Below, in pieces: positions 42,595 through 54,630 of a stretch of 64,000 nucleotides of DNA (position 1 is the stretch's first letter; the number at the start of each line of letters is the position of its first letter). The translations under genes and the position numbers were made by a program. The DNA is taken from contig JARKIF010000004.1 in NCBI GenBank assembly GCA_029378245.1, positions 1,240,001-1,304,000 of the forward strand, written 5' to 3'. Source of the stretch: Roridomyces roridus (Eukaryota; Basidiomycota; Agaricomycetes; Agaricales; Mycenaceae). The notes under the pieces were generated by a model. That model ran no database searches. It saw only the letters and a program-made list of their open reading frames with translations, and was not told the origin of the DNA.

Positions 42595-44713
42595 ATGGCC
42601 ACCCCAGACGATGTCCTTGCTGCTGCGCAAAAGCTTTCCTTTGAAATACCACCAGGCCACCAAGCAGACTACCTCGCTCTCTTGAAAGCCACGGACCAGG
42701 CGGTTGCCGCAATAATGAACTATCCAGGTATCTAGCCTCGAGATCTCGTCTCCCTCGGTCAAGACTCGACAGACTATCAAATTCCGTCCAATGCGAACGT
42801 CTATCCACCAGAGGATGTCCACCGCCCGCTCTCTGAAGATAACAAACTGCGAGGGTGGGCCTGGAAAGTTACGATCAAGGGCAAACCGGGAGGAATCCTC
42901 GATGGCAAGACGATCTGTCTGAAGGACACCATCTGTGTCGCGAATGTTCCCCAACTCTTTGGGACCACTGCTATAGAGGACTTTGTTCGTAGGTCATGCT
43001 CTACTATCCCCGACATCTTTTTCACTTGAAATCCAGCTGTCTCGGACGCGACGGTAGTTACGCGCGTCCTTGACCACGGAGGGATAATCGTGGGCAAGGC
43101 GATGTGCGAGGCATGTATAGACAGTGATTTCACTGTACTGACAACTTACTGGGGAGCAGAATTTCTCACACGGAGGAAGCTCACACTCGACGCCATTTGG
43201 ACCTGTGGAGAATCCATATGCTGTGGGATTCAGTGCAGGAGGCTCGAGCTCTGGCTGTGGCGCACTGATTGGATCGAATGAGGTTGACATGGGCATCGGT
43301 GGAGATCAAGGAGGGAGTATCCGAATTGTGAGTTGTTCGACAACACACATCTCTCGCGTCAGATCTGAAAGAACAAAAGCCGGCAGCTTTATGCGGTATC
43401 ATAGGTCTCAAACCCACCTTTGGCTTGGTCTGTCTTCGAGGTCACGTACTGGCACAGTACTGACCATTCTCTAGGTGCCGTATACGGGCGTCGTGAGCCG
43501 CCACACCCACAGGCTCTCGCACCTGACAAACCAGGGACTAGCTTTCATCTGATCCAGCATTAGACACCGTCGGTCCGATGGCACGAACTGCGCTGGATGC
43601 CGCCCTGCTACTCCAGGTAATCGCAGGTTACGACACGATTGACGATCGCCAACTTGGAGCCCCACTACCCGCCGACGTGCCAAAGTACTCTGAACTTCTA
43701 TTGGCGAGTCGGCAACAAGGCATCAAGGGTCTAAGGATCGGAATTCTGAAAGAGGGATTCGCGTCGAGTGTCTTGCACTCGGCGGTCAACGATAAATGTC
43801 GGGCGGCAATCGCGAAATTGGAGGCTATGGGTGCAGTGGTAGAGGAAGTCTCGGTCCCTCTGCAAGTACTCCTCTCATGAATCCATCACACGAACTGAGA
43901 GCGGAATTGTAGCCATTCCTTGACGGCCGAAATGGCTCATATAATCAACAAGCTGGCTTCTTCTCAAACACGACAAGGGCGACAGGTGTCAAGGCGTGGC
44001 CTATACGTGAATGAATTTTGGGAAAAGCTGCTCCCTTGGACCCAAGTACATTCCCTAGTCAATCCACAATTCATCAATCTGACTCTTGCACAGGACAAAT
44101 TCGACAAGGCCAAGTATTATGTGACAGGGACGGCAATGTCCGCGTACGTCTACATTCTACCCACTCACCACGACTCTCACCTGCTGGATAGCGAGTACGG
44201 ATGGTCCCGCTACCCAACAGCGTCAGCACCCGCAACTCCCTCCTTCCTTCAAAAAAGCTAACTAACATTCTTCTCCCACCAGCTACGGTCGCGCAATGAA
44301 CCTCTCCCGCCGCCTACGCGACGAATACAACCTCGTCTTTGAATCACACGACATCATCGTGATGCCTACAGTCCTACAACCGGCGCGGCGTCACATTGCC
44401 TACGATGCTGGCCCGCTCGCGTGGGCTCAAGGTGCTCGTACGTATACGTCCCCTCCCCGCATACCTTTGAATGAATTCCACATTCACAGCTGGTATCGTA
44501 TCCAACACGGCCGCTAGCAACCTCACATGCCACCCAAGCATCAGCTTCCCAGTGGGCTTCGTCCCTCCTTTCGAGAAGGACATACATACGCCTGAGGACG
44601 CAGATATCAAGCTACCTTGTGGGTTGATGGCAGTGGGCAAGCCTTTCGACGAGATTACGCTGCTCAGAGTGGTGGATGCATTTGAGCGGATTTTTGATTG
44701 GAAGACGCTGTAA
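42595..44713 (+). CDS. Amidase-signature family hydrolase (possibly damaged)
   Basis: ATG 42595. An apparent stop after NYPGI is removed by a 45-bp intron (42728-42772). A GC-donor intron lies at 43111-43159. The amidase signature is clear: KDTICVANVP (catalytic Lys), NPYAVGFSAGGSSSGCGAL and GIGGDQGGSIRI (Ser-cisSer). PAALCGIIGLKPTFGLVPYTG, TVGPMARTALDAALLLQVIA and a C-terminal ASNLTCHPSISFPVGF follow. Between PYTGVV (about 43500) and TVGPMA (43569) no standard splice keeps the frame, so either an unusual intron or a frameshift is present. Such enzymes hydrolyse amides. It is head-to-head with the broken transporter. Whether it belongs to the sugar cluster is unknown. Confidence 0.7.
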
Positions 44714-44830
44714 ATCCATTAAAATGACATGAATTCAAGGGCTACTCGTACAACTACACTAGTGTAAGATGGTCGTGAAAGATAGAGATCGGTTTAGCCT
44801 CCTAGTAGATAGATCCGTGTATAAATCCTT

Positions 44831-47432
44831 CTAAGCCTTGCCAGCAGCACAAGCCAACGGAACCTCGAAGTCATCGGTCCGCACTCCTCCACCCCACGGG
44901 GTCCTCAACACAACATCCGCATCAGGCCCAAGCCCGCGGGAGGAGAATCCCTTCCACAATGTGCAGAAGTTCTCACCGCCCGTGAGCTGCTGGTCCGCAA
45001 GGATGATCGCATCACGAGCCTCGAAGAAGCCAGGACGGCAGGGCTGAAGTTTCATGGCGTTAAGCACGAGCCTGTTCGACATCAGTCTAGGATACTTGGC
45101 TGTTAAAGAAGGAAGACGTACTGGACCATGAGAGTGTTGCCGTGCTTGGGAACAAGGGGCTTCTTTCCAGAGGCCGGGCGGTAGAAATCACCCTCGGGCA
45201 CCGAGCCATCCTCGCGGGGTTGAGGAGGGAACAAAGTATCACTGAACCCGTGCTGCTTGATCAAGCCCTGCGACACGAGCCAAAGGATCTGCGCCCAGAC
45301 CTCGCCGATGGCATGGACACCAAAGTACCCGGGCTTGTCGAGGGTCTTGTACGTCGAGGGGTTGATCGTCTCGTTCAACGAGTACGGGTAGTTGCGGATA
45401 CCCTGCACACGGTTGGCAGCCCACGAGCCCATAGCAAAGTCCGAGTAGGTCGACGTGCTGCGGATGGTGGTGGCAAGGAAATCACCCCAGCCCTCACCCA
45501 TTCCACCACTCTCACCGAACGGCAAGCAACCCGAGTTCATGGGACCACCAGTCAAGCGGGTGCTCAAGCCGTGGCTGAGCTCGTGGATGACGATACCAGC
45601 CTCAAAGTCACCGTCTCTGTAGGGAATAGCCGTGTTCCAAAGGTACATGCGCATGCGTCCGTTCTGACCGTCGGGTGGGGTCATGAAGTTGGCGTTGTTG
45701 TATCCGGAACCGTCCTGAGCGTTGGCGATGACAGCGTCGTTGCCCTGCCCTCCACGGCCAAAGTTGTATTGCTGGAAGTTGCCCGAGATCTCGTCAAAGC
45801 CGTAGCTGTATTGGCATGAGATAAGCAAGTAGAGATGTGGGAAGTACGTACCGGTAGTACAAGTCGTGGACCATGTTGCTGGTGTAGAACAGCTGCGTAA
45901 CAGTCGCGTTGATGAACTTCTGCGCCTCCTCAAGAGCATCGGTCTTGTTCGTCTCCTTTGGCTTGTACGCAAAGTCGAACGACTTGCCAGCACCGGCATC
46001 AGGGCGGTAGTTGTTGATGTAAGAGTTCTGGCCCTCCCAGTTCTCCTGAGCAAAGACCTAAAAAAAGACTTGAGCGATGAAAGAAGACAGAGAGAAAGGC
46101 GGCACTGACGTTGTTACCCCAGGTCGTCGTGGTGTTGCGGTAAAACTCCTTGTTGGCCAACCGAGCACCCTGGAACGAGGGGTCGTTGGCATACGGGAGG
46201 GTGTGCCAGCCAACGGGAGAGGCCAGGGCATCGTAGTTCTCCTTCTCCGTGGTCCGCTTGCCCTCAGCGGGGTCGTTGACGCCAAACTTGAAAACGCTGT
46301 ATGTCGCGGTTTGGGGCTGGGGAGGAACCGGAACAGGGGCATCCGAGGCCCAATCGACAACGGAGATGATCCGGTGAGGGGCAACAGCAGAGACAGCCGC
46401 CTCATACCAGTTGTCTTGCATCTCAACCTCGAACTGTTACGATAAGTAGATGAAAGTAGATCATGCTGGCGAACGGACCTTCCATACGAGGCTCAAGCGG
46501 ACAGAGTCATCCTTGGTCGGGACCTGGACGTAGGCGAGCTTGGCCTTGACGGGGTTGACGGTGTCAGGGACGTTGTGGACCATGTAAGGCGCCGGCTCAT
46601 CAGAGGGAGCAAAGTGGTCGGCAGCGGAATACTCGACCATCTTGTCCATGTAGGCATCGAAATTGCCGAGAATGTCGTTGACGACATCGTCGTTGGGGGT
46701 GGCAGAGACCATGAACTGCAAGAGAGCAGAGCGGAGGCCGTTGTCCCGCGGGTCGGCCGAGGGAGCGAGCTCGGCGGCGAGGTTCTGGAAACGGCAGTTG
46801 GAGTGGTGCACGTGAGTAAGGTGGCCCATGAGCTGCTCCGTGTCGGCAGACATGACTTCTTGGGAAGCCAAGAACGCAGGGTAGTGCTCGGAAAGCTGGT
46901 CGGTGAGACCGTCGCAGAACTCGAGGTGGGGGTGACGGATGTCATCGTCGAGGAGGGGCTCGGCAGACCCGGGGTAGAACTGAAAATAGGTCAATACTAT
47001 TCGGTGTCGACAGGGAAGTCGTACCGAGTTGCCGTAGGACAAGATCATGCCATCCATGACATTGATATTCATGTCACCGTCGGCAACCTCGAGGCCGTTG
47101 ATGACCTGGCGAACGTAGACGTGGGTGACACCGGTATTGGGGTCGGTGTACGAGTCCTTGCGGATCTTGTAGGTGTTGGTCTCGGAGAGCTGGTTGCCAA
47201 GGATATCCTCGACGAAGGCCCTGGCGACCTGGAAGGGGTCGGCGTCGACCGGCATGCGAGTGAACGCATTGGTGACGACTTGATAAGGGGTAGACCGATA
47301 AACGGCGTGCTTGTGAACTGGACCGAAGCCGAGGGACTTGCGCTGGCGGACAGGGTCGTCACTCACACGACTGTGAGCGAGGGCAGAGGCCGCGAGCCCG
47401 GCGACGAGGGACGCGGTGAGTAAACAGCGCAT
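44831..47432 (-). CDS. Fungalysin, secreted zinc metalloprotease (M36)
   Basis: ATG 47432; signal peptide [21 protein letters not shown] propeptide (FTP domain) has [14 protein letters not shown] sequence and [18 protein letters not shown], followed by a linker and the catalytic domain. The catalytic domain has [19 protein letters not shown], giving the H-E-x-x-H zinc site, and [10 protein letters not shown], whose Glu is the third ligand. TAG is at 44831-44833. Only a few introns are present. Length is about 800 residues, as expected for a preproenzyme. It degrades extracellular protein such as elastin, collagen or keratin. It is a nutritional protease common in saprotrophs and is unrelated to the sugar cluster next to it. 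Confidence 0.93.
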
Positions 47433-48343
47433 CTAGAGAAGGGAGTGAAGAGGATAGGATGTGTCCCGACAACGAATGGTAGCAGATAGTGAGACAGTGG
47501 TTGTTGGGAGGAGTCAAGGGCACTTGGAGATAAGCTGCGTCACAGAACAGCCCATATAAGGGTAATTGTCACGTGCTTCCGCACAGCCCTGGATCCTCCA
47601 CGATCACGCCTTGCGGTTATCGCGTGCAGGGGACGCGTCAGCCAGCGCTTACGCGTCTACTTCCTTTTGGAGATGGTACACAATCTATGGGGTTGCGAGG
47701 CCCTCATACACGTACAAAAAGAGCAACCATACGCCAAGGCGTGGATTGAGCCATTCTGACGCAGGCAGCGGACCTGATCCTTTGTGGTACAATGTTGAAT
47801 GCAGCAAGAGGGAAGGCTACTCACTTACCTGGAGGCTGGCATCCGGCGGCGGCGGGTCACTGCGGGTCCGACTTCAATGACAGATCACAGGATTCACTCC
47901 GTCTGCTCCGCCGATAGTCTCGGGGCCAGTAGGCAGACTCATATACAACAAGTTTGAACTGACGAAAGGTGACTTACGAGACTGGGCTAGCCATTAAGTA
48001 TCGGTGAGTGTGCCTCTTTTAGGTCGAGAAATTAGTGGCAGAGTTCGAGATGACAGAGTTCTCTATTGCAATCAGCCCGCAGCGAAAGTTCACGGACGAC
48101 GGGACCTCACCATGGCAGTGAATTGATACGAGTCTCGGTTACCACTGCTGTAGAATCAATACTGCGTCGCTAATGTTTCCTTTCGCAGTGCAGAACCCGT
48201 GGAGCGCGCAGCCAAGCGCAGTAGATCATGCCGGCAGTGCACTGGTTGCATCGTCCCTATGAAATCACCGAGGTCATTTAAGTACCCATAAATTTACAAG
48301 TTCTTAATCCTTCTTCATCTTCTCCCCTTTTCACTTTTTCTTC
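47433..48343. other. Divergent intergenic region
   Basis: These 911 bp separate the fungalysin and VTT genes, transcribed in opposite directions. A pyrimidine-rich run precedes the VTT ATG (48305-48343). No gene, repeat or named site could be supported. Confidence 0.35.
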
Positions 48344-49553
48344 ATGTCTTCCAACACACTCCATCAGCCGTACCCGGCGTACGCCGAATACCCCGCCAAC
48401 TCCTGGTCCAAATTCGACTCGCAATCCACCTTGAATGTCGCCGAGGAGCAAGACCAGCTCCGTAACATGTCAAAGACTCCAGAGCCCACCCAGGAGGAAT
48501 ACAATCTCCTCCACGGGATCAAGGAGAAACGCACCACCAAGCAGAAATTGCAGACCTACGCGATAATCGCCCTAATCGTCGTCCCGGGCATCCTCATATC
48601 AGTCTACCAGCACCAGATTGTAAACGGTAAGCCTCACCTTGAACGTCCATGACCTCAATACTCAGCACAATAAAGGATTGAAGCCATTCACCGACTGGTT
48701 AAACAGCCATCCGGTCGCTGCCCTCATACCCATCGCTCTCTTGACTATCTTGTCTTTCCCACCCTTAGCCGGAGGCGAGCTGATCCTCATACTGGTCGGT
48801 GTTGCCTACAGCTTGCCGGTGGGTTTCGCAATTGCGGCCGGTGAGTATCATCCTTCTTCCTGATGCCTCTGCCTGATTGAAAACCAGCGGGTACACTCCT
48901 CGGAGAGCTAGCGACGTACTTGTGAGTTCCCCCGTTATCCAGCAGACCATTCATTCCAACTCGGCGCAACCAGTGTGTTCAAGACCTTTTTTTGGCGCCG
49001 CAACGAAGAGTGGGAGGCCAAGAGTGTTCAGTACGGCTTGCTAGCACACATCATACGCAACGGCGGCTTCTGGTTGGTCCTCGTCATCCGCTACTCGACC
49101 ATCCCTCCGCACTGTCAGTCCCACTCTCACCTATGGGTATAAATTTTGATTTTTCGCAGATGCCACCGTCGTATTCTCCGTCGTCGGCGTCCCCTTCGGC
49201 GTGTTCATCATCGCTGCATTCCTCTCTCTTCCGAGGCATCTGGTCACGGTGTATATTGGATATTCTTTCAAGTCAAGTACCCGTGCGTATACCCTCTCTG
49301 TCTGCAATGTTCGAGCTGAAAAATTATAGAATTGAGCAAGATCCTGGGAAACGTTATCCCATTTGTGTTTGTGTTCATCGCTCTTGCTGCGTCAGTTTAT
49401 CCTTGAGACTTTGAGCTCGTGTTGACGATCCACAGATACTGGTGGGTCCACCGGCTGCAGAATGCACAAAAGGAGGAGTACATCTATTTGCGTCGCAAGG
49501 CTCGCCAGGCAAAGGCGGGTGGCTACAACCAGAAAGTAGTTGACCAAGTGTAG
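48344..49553 (+). CDS. VTT-domain (Tvp38/DedA-like) membrane protein, second intact copy
   Basis: ATG 48344 to TAG 49551-49553, about seven exons. The N-terminus has MSKTPEPTQEEYNLLHGIKE, the first membrane segment follows, and then SFPPLAGGELILILVG. AAGTLLGELATYLVF, QYGLLAHIIRNGG, RYSTIPPHYATVVFS and AAFLSLPRHLVTVYIG come next, with a basic tail (YLRRKARQAK). Intron positions match those of the copies near 2.3-12.3 kb. It is about 36 kb away from them, so the family has been amplified both locally and at distance. The membrane role is inferred from the family. Confidence 0.85.
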
Positions 49554-49649
49554 GCTGTATTCGTATTCATTAGTTAAACGTTTTTGTACGCCGTCGCACA
49601 GATAAATGTCGAAAGGAGCATGCAATTTATTCAAACGACCCGTACTTGA

Positions 49650-50257
49650 TCAAGGAGGCTTCTGAATCAGCCCAGCGTCCGTCTCCATCAGCATCAACTT
49701 CAGAAAATCCGAAACCTGGGCATGCAAGTCCTCTGTTCGAGATCAACTAAGTACTTGAACGTGCAAGAGAGAGTGGGTATGACGGACTAGATCGCGCGAC
49801 AGCTTGGATGTACTCTTCGTTTGCCACAGTCATCTCTTCATCGAGGATTTTCAAGCGTTTGGCCTGTCAGATGAATCAGAGAAAGAGAGGGATTGAAAAA
49901 AAGGACAAGCACACCTGCTCCTCTTCTGACTCGGGCTCGGGTAACGAGTTGATGAGGTACTCGACCTGCTTGGCCTTGACGATAAGATCCGTCACCAACT
50001 CCTTTTTATTCGCTATTTTCCGCATATCATCGACGTACCAGGTCCACTCAGCCGGCCCACCCACCTTCAAACACCTCCGGAGTATCGAACTTTTCGGGAT
50101 TGCGTTGTTTGGTTATCGGAATCTCGGACGCGGTGAGCTGGACAAAATTGGCACGGGAAGTGAGGTAGACGATTGTGCTGGAGAGGATGGTGAGGAGTTG
50201 TTGGATTTCATCTTGGAGTTGCGTTATGCGGTCCATGTGCGACAGCTCTTGCAGCAT
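49650..50257 (-). CDS. MED21: Mediator complex subunit 21 (MED21/SRB7)
   Basis: ATG 50257. The N-terminus MLQELSHMDRITQLQDEIQQ is diagnostic of MED21, followed by STIVYLTSRANFVQL, PITKQRNPEKFDTPEVF, KKELVTDLIVKAKQVEYLI and AQVSDFLKLMLMETDAGLI. A stop is at 49650-49652. Three introns. About 150 residues, as in other fungi. MED21 forms a four-helix hinge with MED7 in the middle module of Mediator and is essential for RNA polymerase II transcription. ATG 50236 (MDRITQ) is an alternative start used in many relatives. Confidence 0.93.
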
Positions 50258-50463
50258 GCTCGCCTGGAGCAGAAAACCGTTCAAAATCAGAACAGAGGCC
50301 AAGGTGGTGGCTGAAATCAAGGACCGAGTGTGATCCGACGGGCCTCTCTCACCCTCAGCGTCATGCCACACTAAAGGCACTCCTTCCCGTCCACTCACAC
50401 AATCCGCAGCAGCCCTGGCCGCGCAGAAGTAAACGATAATAAGCCGTCTATCTCCAACTTGCC

Positions 50464-51455
50464 ATGATCCTTCCCGACGAAAAGTCCCCTACCATGCCTT
50501 CAGCATCCCAGCCTCCGCCCCCGTACATGGCCGGGCAGGCAAATCCTAACGGGCTCCCGCCGTTTCCCCACTGTCGCCCAGCGATGACACTGTCCACTCT
50601 ACCGTCTCATCTGCTACTCCAGATCGTCCATATGACATTCCCACAAACGCCCGGAATCGACGAAGGGAGGCTGGAGCGCCAGAGGAAGACGCTCTATTGG
50701 ATGTCGGTGAGTCTGAGGCTGGTGAATAGGGCACTGTACATCGGTTCGTGGTCTGGTTAATTTTCCACCGCTGGCATTTACATTTTGGATTCACAGCAAG
50801 CATGCACATCCTCCGGTCGACCTACCTCCCAGCCTACGACTCCCTTGTCCGCTCTCCCTACTCCTCAGACCCCTTCCCTCTCCCCACGTCACCTCAATCC
50901 GCTTTCGCGCCTCCAACGCCCACGGACATCCGTCTCGGCACCATCCAGCGCGAAACTGCCACCCTCGATCTCTTCATCGCCCTCAAAGTCCGCGAAGACG
51001 TCTGGCTCGACGATTCAGAGCTGCACCTCGAGCGGGACGAATCCTTTAAAGACATCTTCGACCTCACACAGCCGCGCAGCAGGTTGGAGGACCTTGTCCG
51101 TGTATACGGCGTGCGTGAGGGGGTCATTACCACCGATGGACTCGCTCCACCGTATTCTGGGTATGGTTCAGGGAACCTCACGCCCTCGCCGACCTCCGGG
51201 GTGTTCCGTACCCCTGCTGTTGTGCATTCCTCCTCTGGGAAGGGAAAACAGATCGTTCGCTCGCTGAAACCTGCACCGCTACAATTCTCCAGCCTCTCCG
51301 TCTCCTTTTCACCAAGGAGAGTCGGGCTGGTGCTCACAACCGCGGGCAAATCCAGGCGGACGATCGTCGAGACGGAGCGGACTAGGGATGAGCGGTTGGA
51401 GTCTGCGGCGAAGCGGCTGGTTAGATTGTTGACTACTTTTCTGGATGAGCGGTGA
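50464..51455 (+). CDS. Hypothetical protein with F-box-like N-terminal motif
   Basis: Two exons, with one intron at about 50743-50798, give roughly 310 residues. The Pro-rich N-terminus is followed by MTLSTLPSHLLLQIVHMTFP, which resembles an F-box start, and YWMSVSLRLVNRALYI. The remainder has YLPAYDSLVRSPYSSDPFPL, an acidic helix (ELHLERDESFKDIFDL) and a C-terminal RRVGLVLTTAGKSRRTIVE. I do not recognise a catalytic domain. It runs divergently from MED21 with about 200 bp between. Confidence 0.6.
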
Positions 51456-51799
51456 TTGAAAACCCATGTACCTTATCCGTTTGTATCCATAAGCAGAGTG
51501 TACTTTTTCCAGATCAAATCCATCATCAATACTGAACGCCAATGTCCAAATTAGGAAGGAAGGTTGATTTCGTTCGGTCGTGTACTCGAACTGAATGTCA
51601 AGATGAAAAAGTAGTATTTGTCGATACCTCGGTAAGATTTTCATGACTGGAAGAAATCAACAACTTCAAATCACGGCACATGTCGAATTTCACGACTTTT
51701 CGTGGTCTCGTTCCCACCAACCTCAAAACGTAGAACGGCATATATCGTAAAAGAAAAGGATACATTCAGCGTGATAGTTAATTGGAAACATATTTTGCT

Positions 51800-52663
51800 T
51801 CAATTCGCAGCCCTCTCGCCCTTCTTGACAAACCTCCCCAAGCGCCTCCAAAACACGCTCTCCTCCTCACCATCATAGTTGGCAGGCTCCCACGTCTTAC
51901 CCTCCTTCCAGATACTCTGCCCACTCTCATCGACGAGCTCCTCAACCCATTTGAACGTCGGACGATCGAGACAACACCCATCAAACACCTTCCCCCAGAT
52001 GGGCGTCCAGAATCCCTGCCACCAAACGACGTCGGCGCGATGATGCCGGACGTGTTCGTTTAGAAGGAGGGCGCCGCCTGGTACGAGGACGTCGTTTGCC
52101 AGAGCGCGGATAGTGAGGTCCGGGGCGGGAACGGAGCAGAGGGTTAGACTTGATATGATTGTGTCGACTTGGCCGTTGGTGGAAGAGAGGATCGAAGCTG
52201 CGTCCTCGGCGCCGCAAGACAAAATGAGGAGCGTGTCGTCCGCTTCGGTGAAACCATATTCCTGCGCTTTGGCGCGGAGCTGGGTGTGCATGAGGGTGTT
52301 GGGTTCCAGCGCGACGTATTTTGATACTTTGGTGCGGTCGAGGTATTTTGCTGCGTGGGCGTGTCCTTTGAAATCGAGTCAGCAACTTGAAGTAAGATGG
52401 ATTGGTGACTTACCCGCCCCAATATCGAGTACAACACCCTTCGCATGCGGCGTGATAAGATTCTCCTTATCCTCCCGCTGACCCTCGTCACCCCCGTTTC
52501 CAAAAGGAACCCAAATCCCCGCCATGCTGATGCGGGAGAGGGCGAGAGGGCTGAATACGATGGACGGGGACGCGTAGATTGCCTTGAAGACACCCGGCAA
52601 GCCGAATGAAATGGCTACACGCAGGGTATCTATGACCTCGAATACAGCAGTTCGGAACCTCAT
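51800..52663 (-). CDS. Class I SAM-dependent methyltransferase (METTL7-like), copy 1
   Basis: ATG 52663, one intron after VVLDIGAG, stop at 51800-51802. An N-terminal hydrophobic, amphipathic region precedes the SAM-binding motif VVLDIGAGHGHAAKYLDR. KYVALEPNTLMH, LILSCGAEDAASIL, IISSLTLCSV and LVPGGALLLNEHV follow, then WWQGFWTPIWGKVFDGCCLD, the ending seen in METTL7/thiol methyltransferase-like proteins. The substrate is unknown. It is the downstream member of a tandem pair with 53268-54143. The two proteins match over their full length, and the 3' flanks are also similar. Confidence 0.8.
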
Positions 52664-53267
52664 ATTTTTTCTGTGTTGGGGGAAGTTTGGGGGGAGAGGT
52701 TGACAAGGGAAGAGCACCAAACAAACACCGCCTGCAAATTTATACTGATGGGTCGTGATCCCAACAGATTCCACGTCTGCAGTTGGTCCGTGCGCCCCAT
52801 CGGCTTTTTACCACTCCGGTCGGTGACCGCCCCCCGGAGCTCGAGGCGCCTCAACGCGAAGACCTTGACCCTCTTCTCATCCGCTTCTCGTGTTAAATTC
52901 CGCATTATAATTTATTCCCGACGCTTCGCTGTCTCTGAGCGACGTAGAAGGTTGTAATATTACGACGGGGAGAAAAAACGGTCGAGTTTGGTGATGACTG
53001 ATGCGTCCAATCAATCCATCACGACTGAACGCCAATCTCCAAATTGGGAAGGAGACGTGATTTGGCTTCGATATGAGCTCGGGAGGGATGTCATATGTCA
53101 TCTATAGGCTCTGTGGACGTGTAAATAGTATTCACACTATTGGCTTGCAGGATGAATATCCAGTGGACGACTACGTAGAATTATGTGAGTTTTCACTGGA
53201 TCATTCCCACAGCCATCAAAAAGATACATCGCAGCTCGAAGAGGTACATAGAACAAGGAACAAATAC
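52664..53267. other. Spacer between tandem methyltransferase genes, with duplicated flank
   Basis: The stretch around 53010-53060 (ACTGAACGCCAATCTCCAAA) matches 51530-51560 downstream of copy 1. The stretch at 52765-52785 (AGATTCCACGTC) matches 54226-54240 upstream of copy 2. The whole gene with both flanks was therefore duplicated, with a unit of roughly 1.48 kb. Confidence 0.6.
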
Positions 53268-54143
53268 TCAAAGCAACTTCAGTTCCCCTTTTTTGACAAA
53301 TTGGCCGAAGCGCCGCCAAAACAAAGTCTCCTCGTTGCCCTCAACCAAGTCAAACGGCGCCCAAATACTTCCCTCCTTCCAGATACTCTCTCCATTTTCA
53401 TCCACGGCTCCCTCAATCAACTTGTGCGTGGGGCGGTTCAAGCAGCACCCATCAAACACCTTGCCCCAGATGGGCGTCCAAAAACTCTGCCACCACGCGA
53501 CATCCGAACGAGGGTGGAGGACGTGCTCATGAAAGAGAAGTACACCGCCCGGTGCGAGGACGTCGGATGCAAGCGAGTGGATGACTTGTTTCGGGGAAGG
53601 CACGGAGCAGAGGGTGAGGATGGATATGATTGTCTGAACTTGGCCGTCGGTGGATGAGAGGATCGAGGCCGTGTCCTCGGCTCCGCAGGATAGAATGAGG
53701 AGGGAATCGTCGGCTTCTGTGAAACCGAATTCCTTCGCCCTCTCGCGGATGGCCTCGTGCATGAGCGTATTGGGCTCGAGAGCGACATATTTTGACACTT
53801 TGGCTCGGTCGAGGTATTTCGCCGTGTATCCATGTCCTGAATTCCCGTCAGCGGAGGCTTGAAAACTGTAATTTATATACATACCTGCTCCGATATCGAG
53901 TACCACTCCCGTGGCATGCGGAGTGATGAGTTTCTCTTTATCGGGGCGCGAGTTTATATCCCCGCCGTTGCCGAAAGGAATCCATACTTTGGCCATGCTG
54001 ATACGGGAGAGGGCGGTGGGGTTAAAAATGAGGGAAGGGGAAGCGTAAATGGCTCTAAGGACATCGGGGAGTGAGAAGAGCACTGCGAAGCGAATTTGGC
54101 CGAGAATATCGGCCGCGAGTCGGACCGCGGCGTCAAATTTCAT
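53268..54143 (-). CDS. Class I SAM-dependent methyltransferase (METTL7-like), copy 2
   Basis: ATG 54143, stop at 53268-53270. A 48-bp intron after VVLDIGAG happens to be free of stops, so the frame reads through it; splicing is expected because copy 1 is spliced there. Motifs are as in copy 1: KYVALEPNTLMH, LLILSCGAEDTAS, LTLCSVPSPKQ, APGGVLLFHEHV, WWQSFWTPIWGKVFDGCCLN. It is a tandem paralogue, not identical to copy 1. Substitutions are spread along the protein while the SAM motifs are kept, so both copies seem to be under selection. Confidence 0.8.
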   Translation of the reverse strand: MKFDAAVRLAADILGQIRFAVLFSLPDVLRAIYASPSLIFNPTALSRISMAKVWIPFGNGGDINSRPDKEKLITPHATGVVLDIGAGMYINYSFQASADGNSGHGYTAKYLDRAKVSKYVALEPNTLMHEAIRERAKEFGFTEADDSLLILSCGAEDTASILSSTDGQVQTIISILTLCSVPSPKQVIHSLASDVLAPGGVLLFHEHVLHPRSDVAWWQSFWTPIWGKVFDGCCLNRPTHKLIEGAVDENGESIWKEGSIWAPFDLVEGNEETLFWRRFGQFVKKGELKLL

Positions 54144-54630
54144 TTTTACGCAACAGGGAGATGGGGGATATAAGTAGGGAAGGTCACCAAACCGTTTTTA
54201 TGTGTCGCGCTGATAAATGATCAAAAGATTCCACGTCCTTCGGCCATTTCAAACTGGCACTGCGGGCCTGTTCGTTCCACGTGACTGCTTTGGATTCTAC
54301 AAGACAAATGGAAGAAAGAAGTGGTCAATGTGTTTGCTTGCCGTTCAGTAAAGTCTCGCAGAGGGGCTCTGCGGGGCTGTAAGGTATCATGTAAGATCGG
54401 CCATCAAAAAGCCTCCGTAAGCATCCGGAAACAGAAATCACGTCTCGGTCGGCGGACTCGGAGCTCTGCCGATCCTTACGCTTCTTTTCCACTACCTCCC
54501 TCTTCACTGCGCACATAGAAGAAAGAGTGCAAAGCTGCCAGACTAGAACTGTCTGAGAAGAGCCAATCGTGCGTCACCCACTTCTTTCCCCAGCGATGCT
54601 TACTGAGACCGACAATAAAAAAAGGCGACG

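Noticed and set aside
42728..42772. In-frame stop near the start of the amidase gene
   Set aside because: A 45-bp intron with GTATCT and ACAG borders removes it and restores frame and homology.
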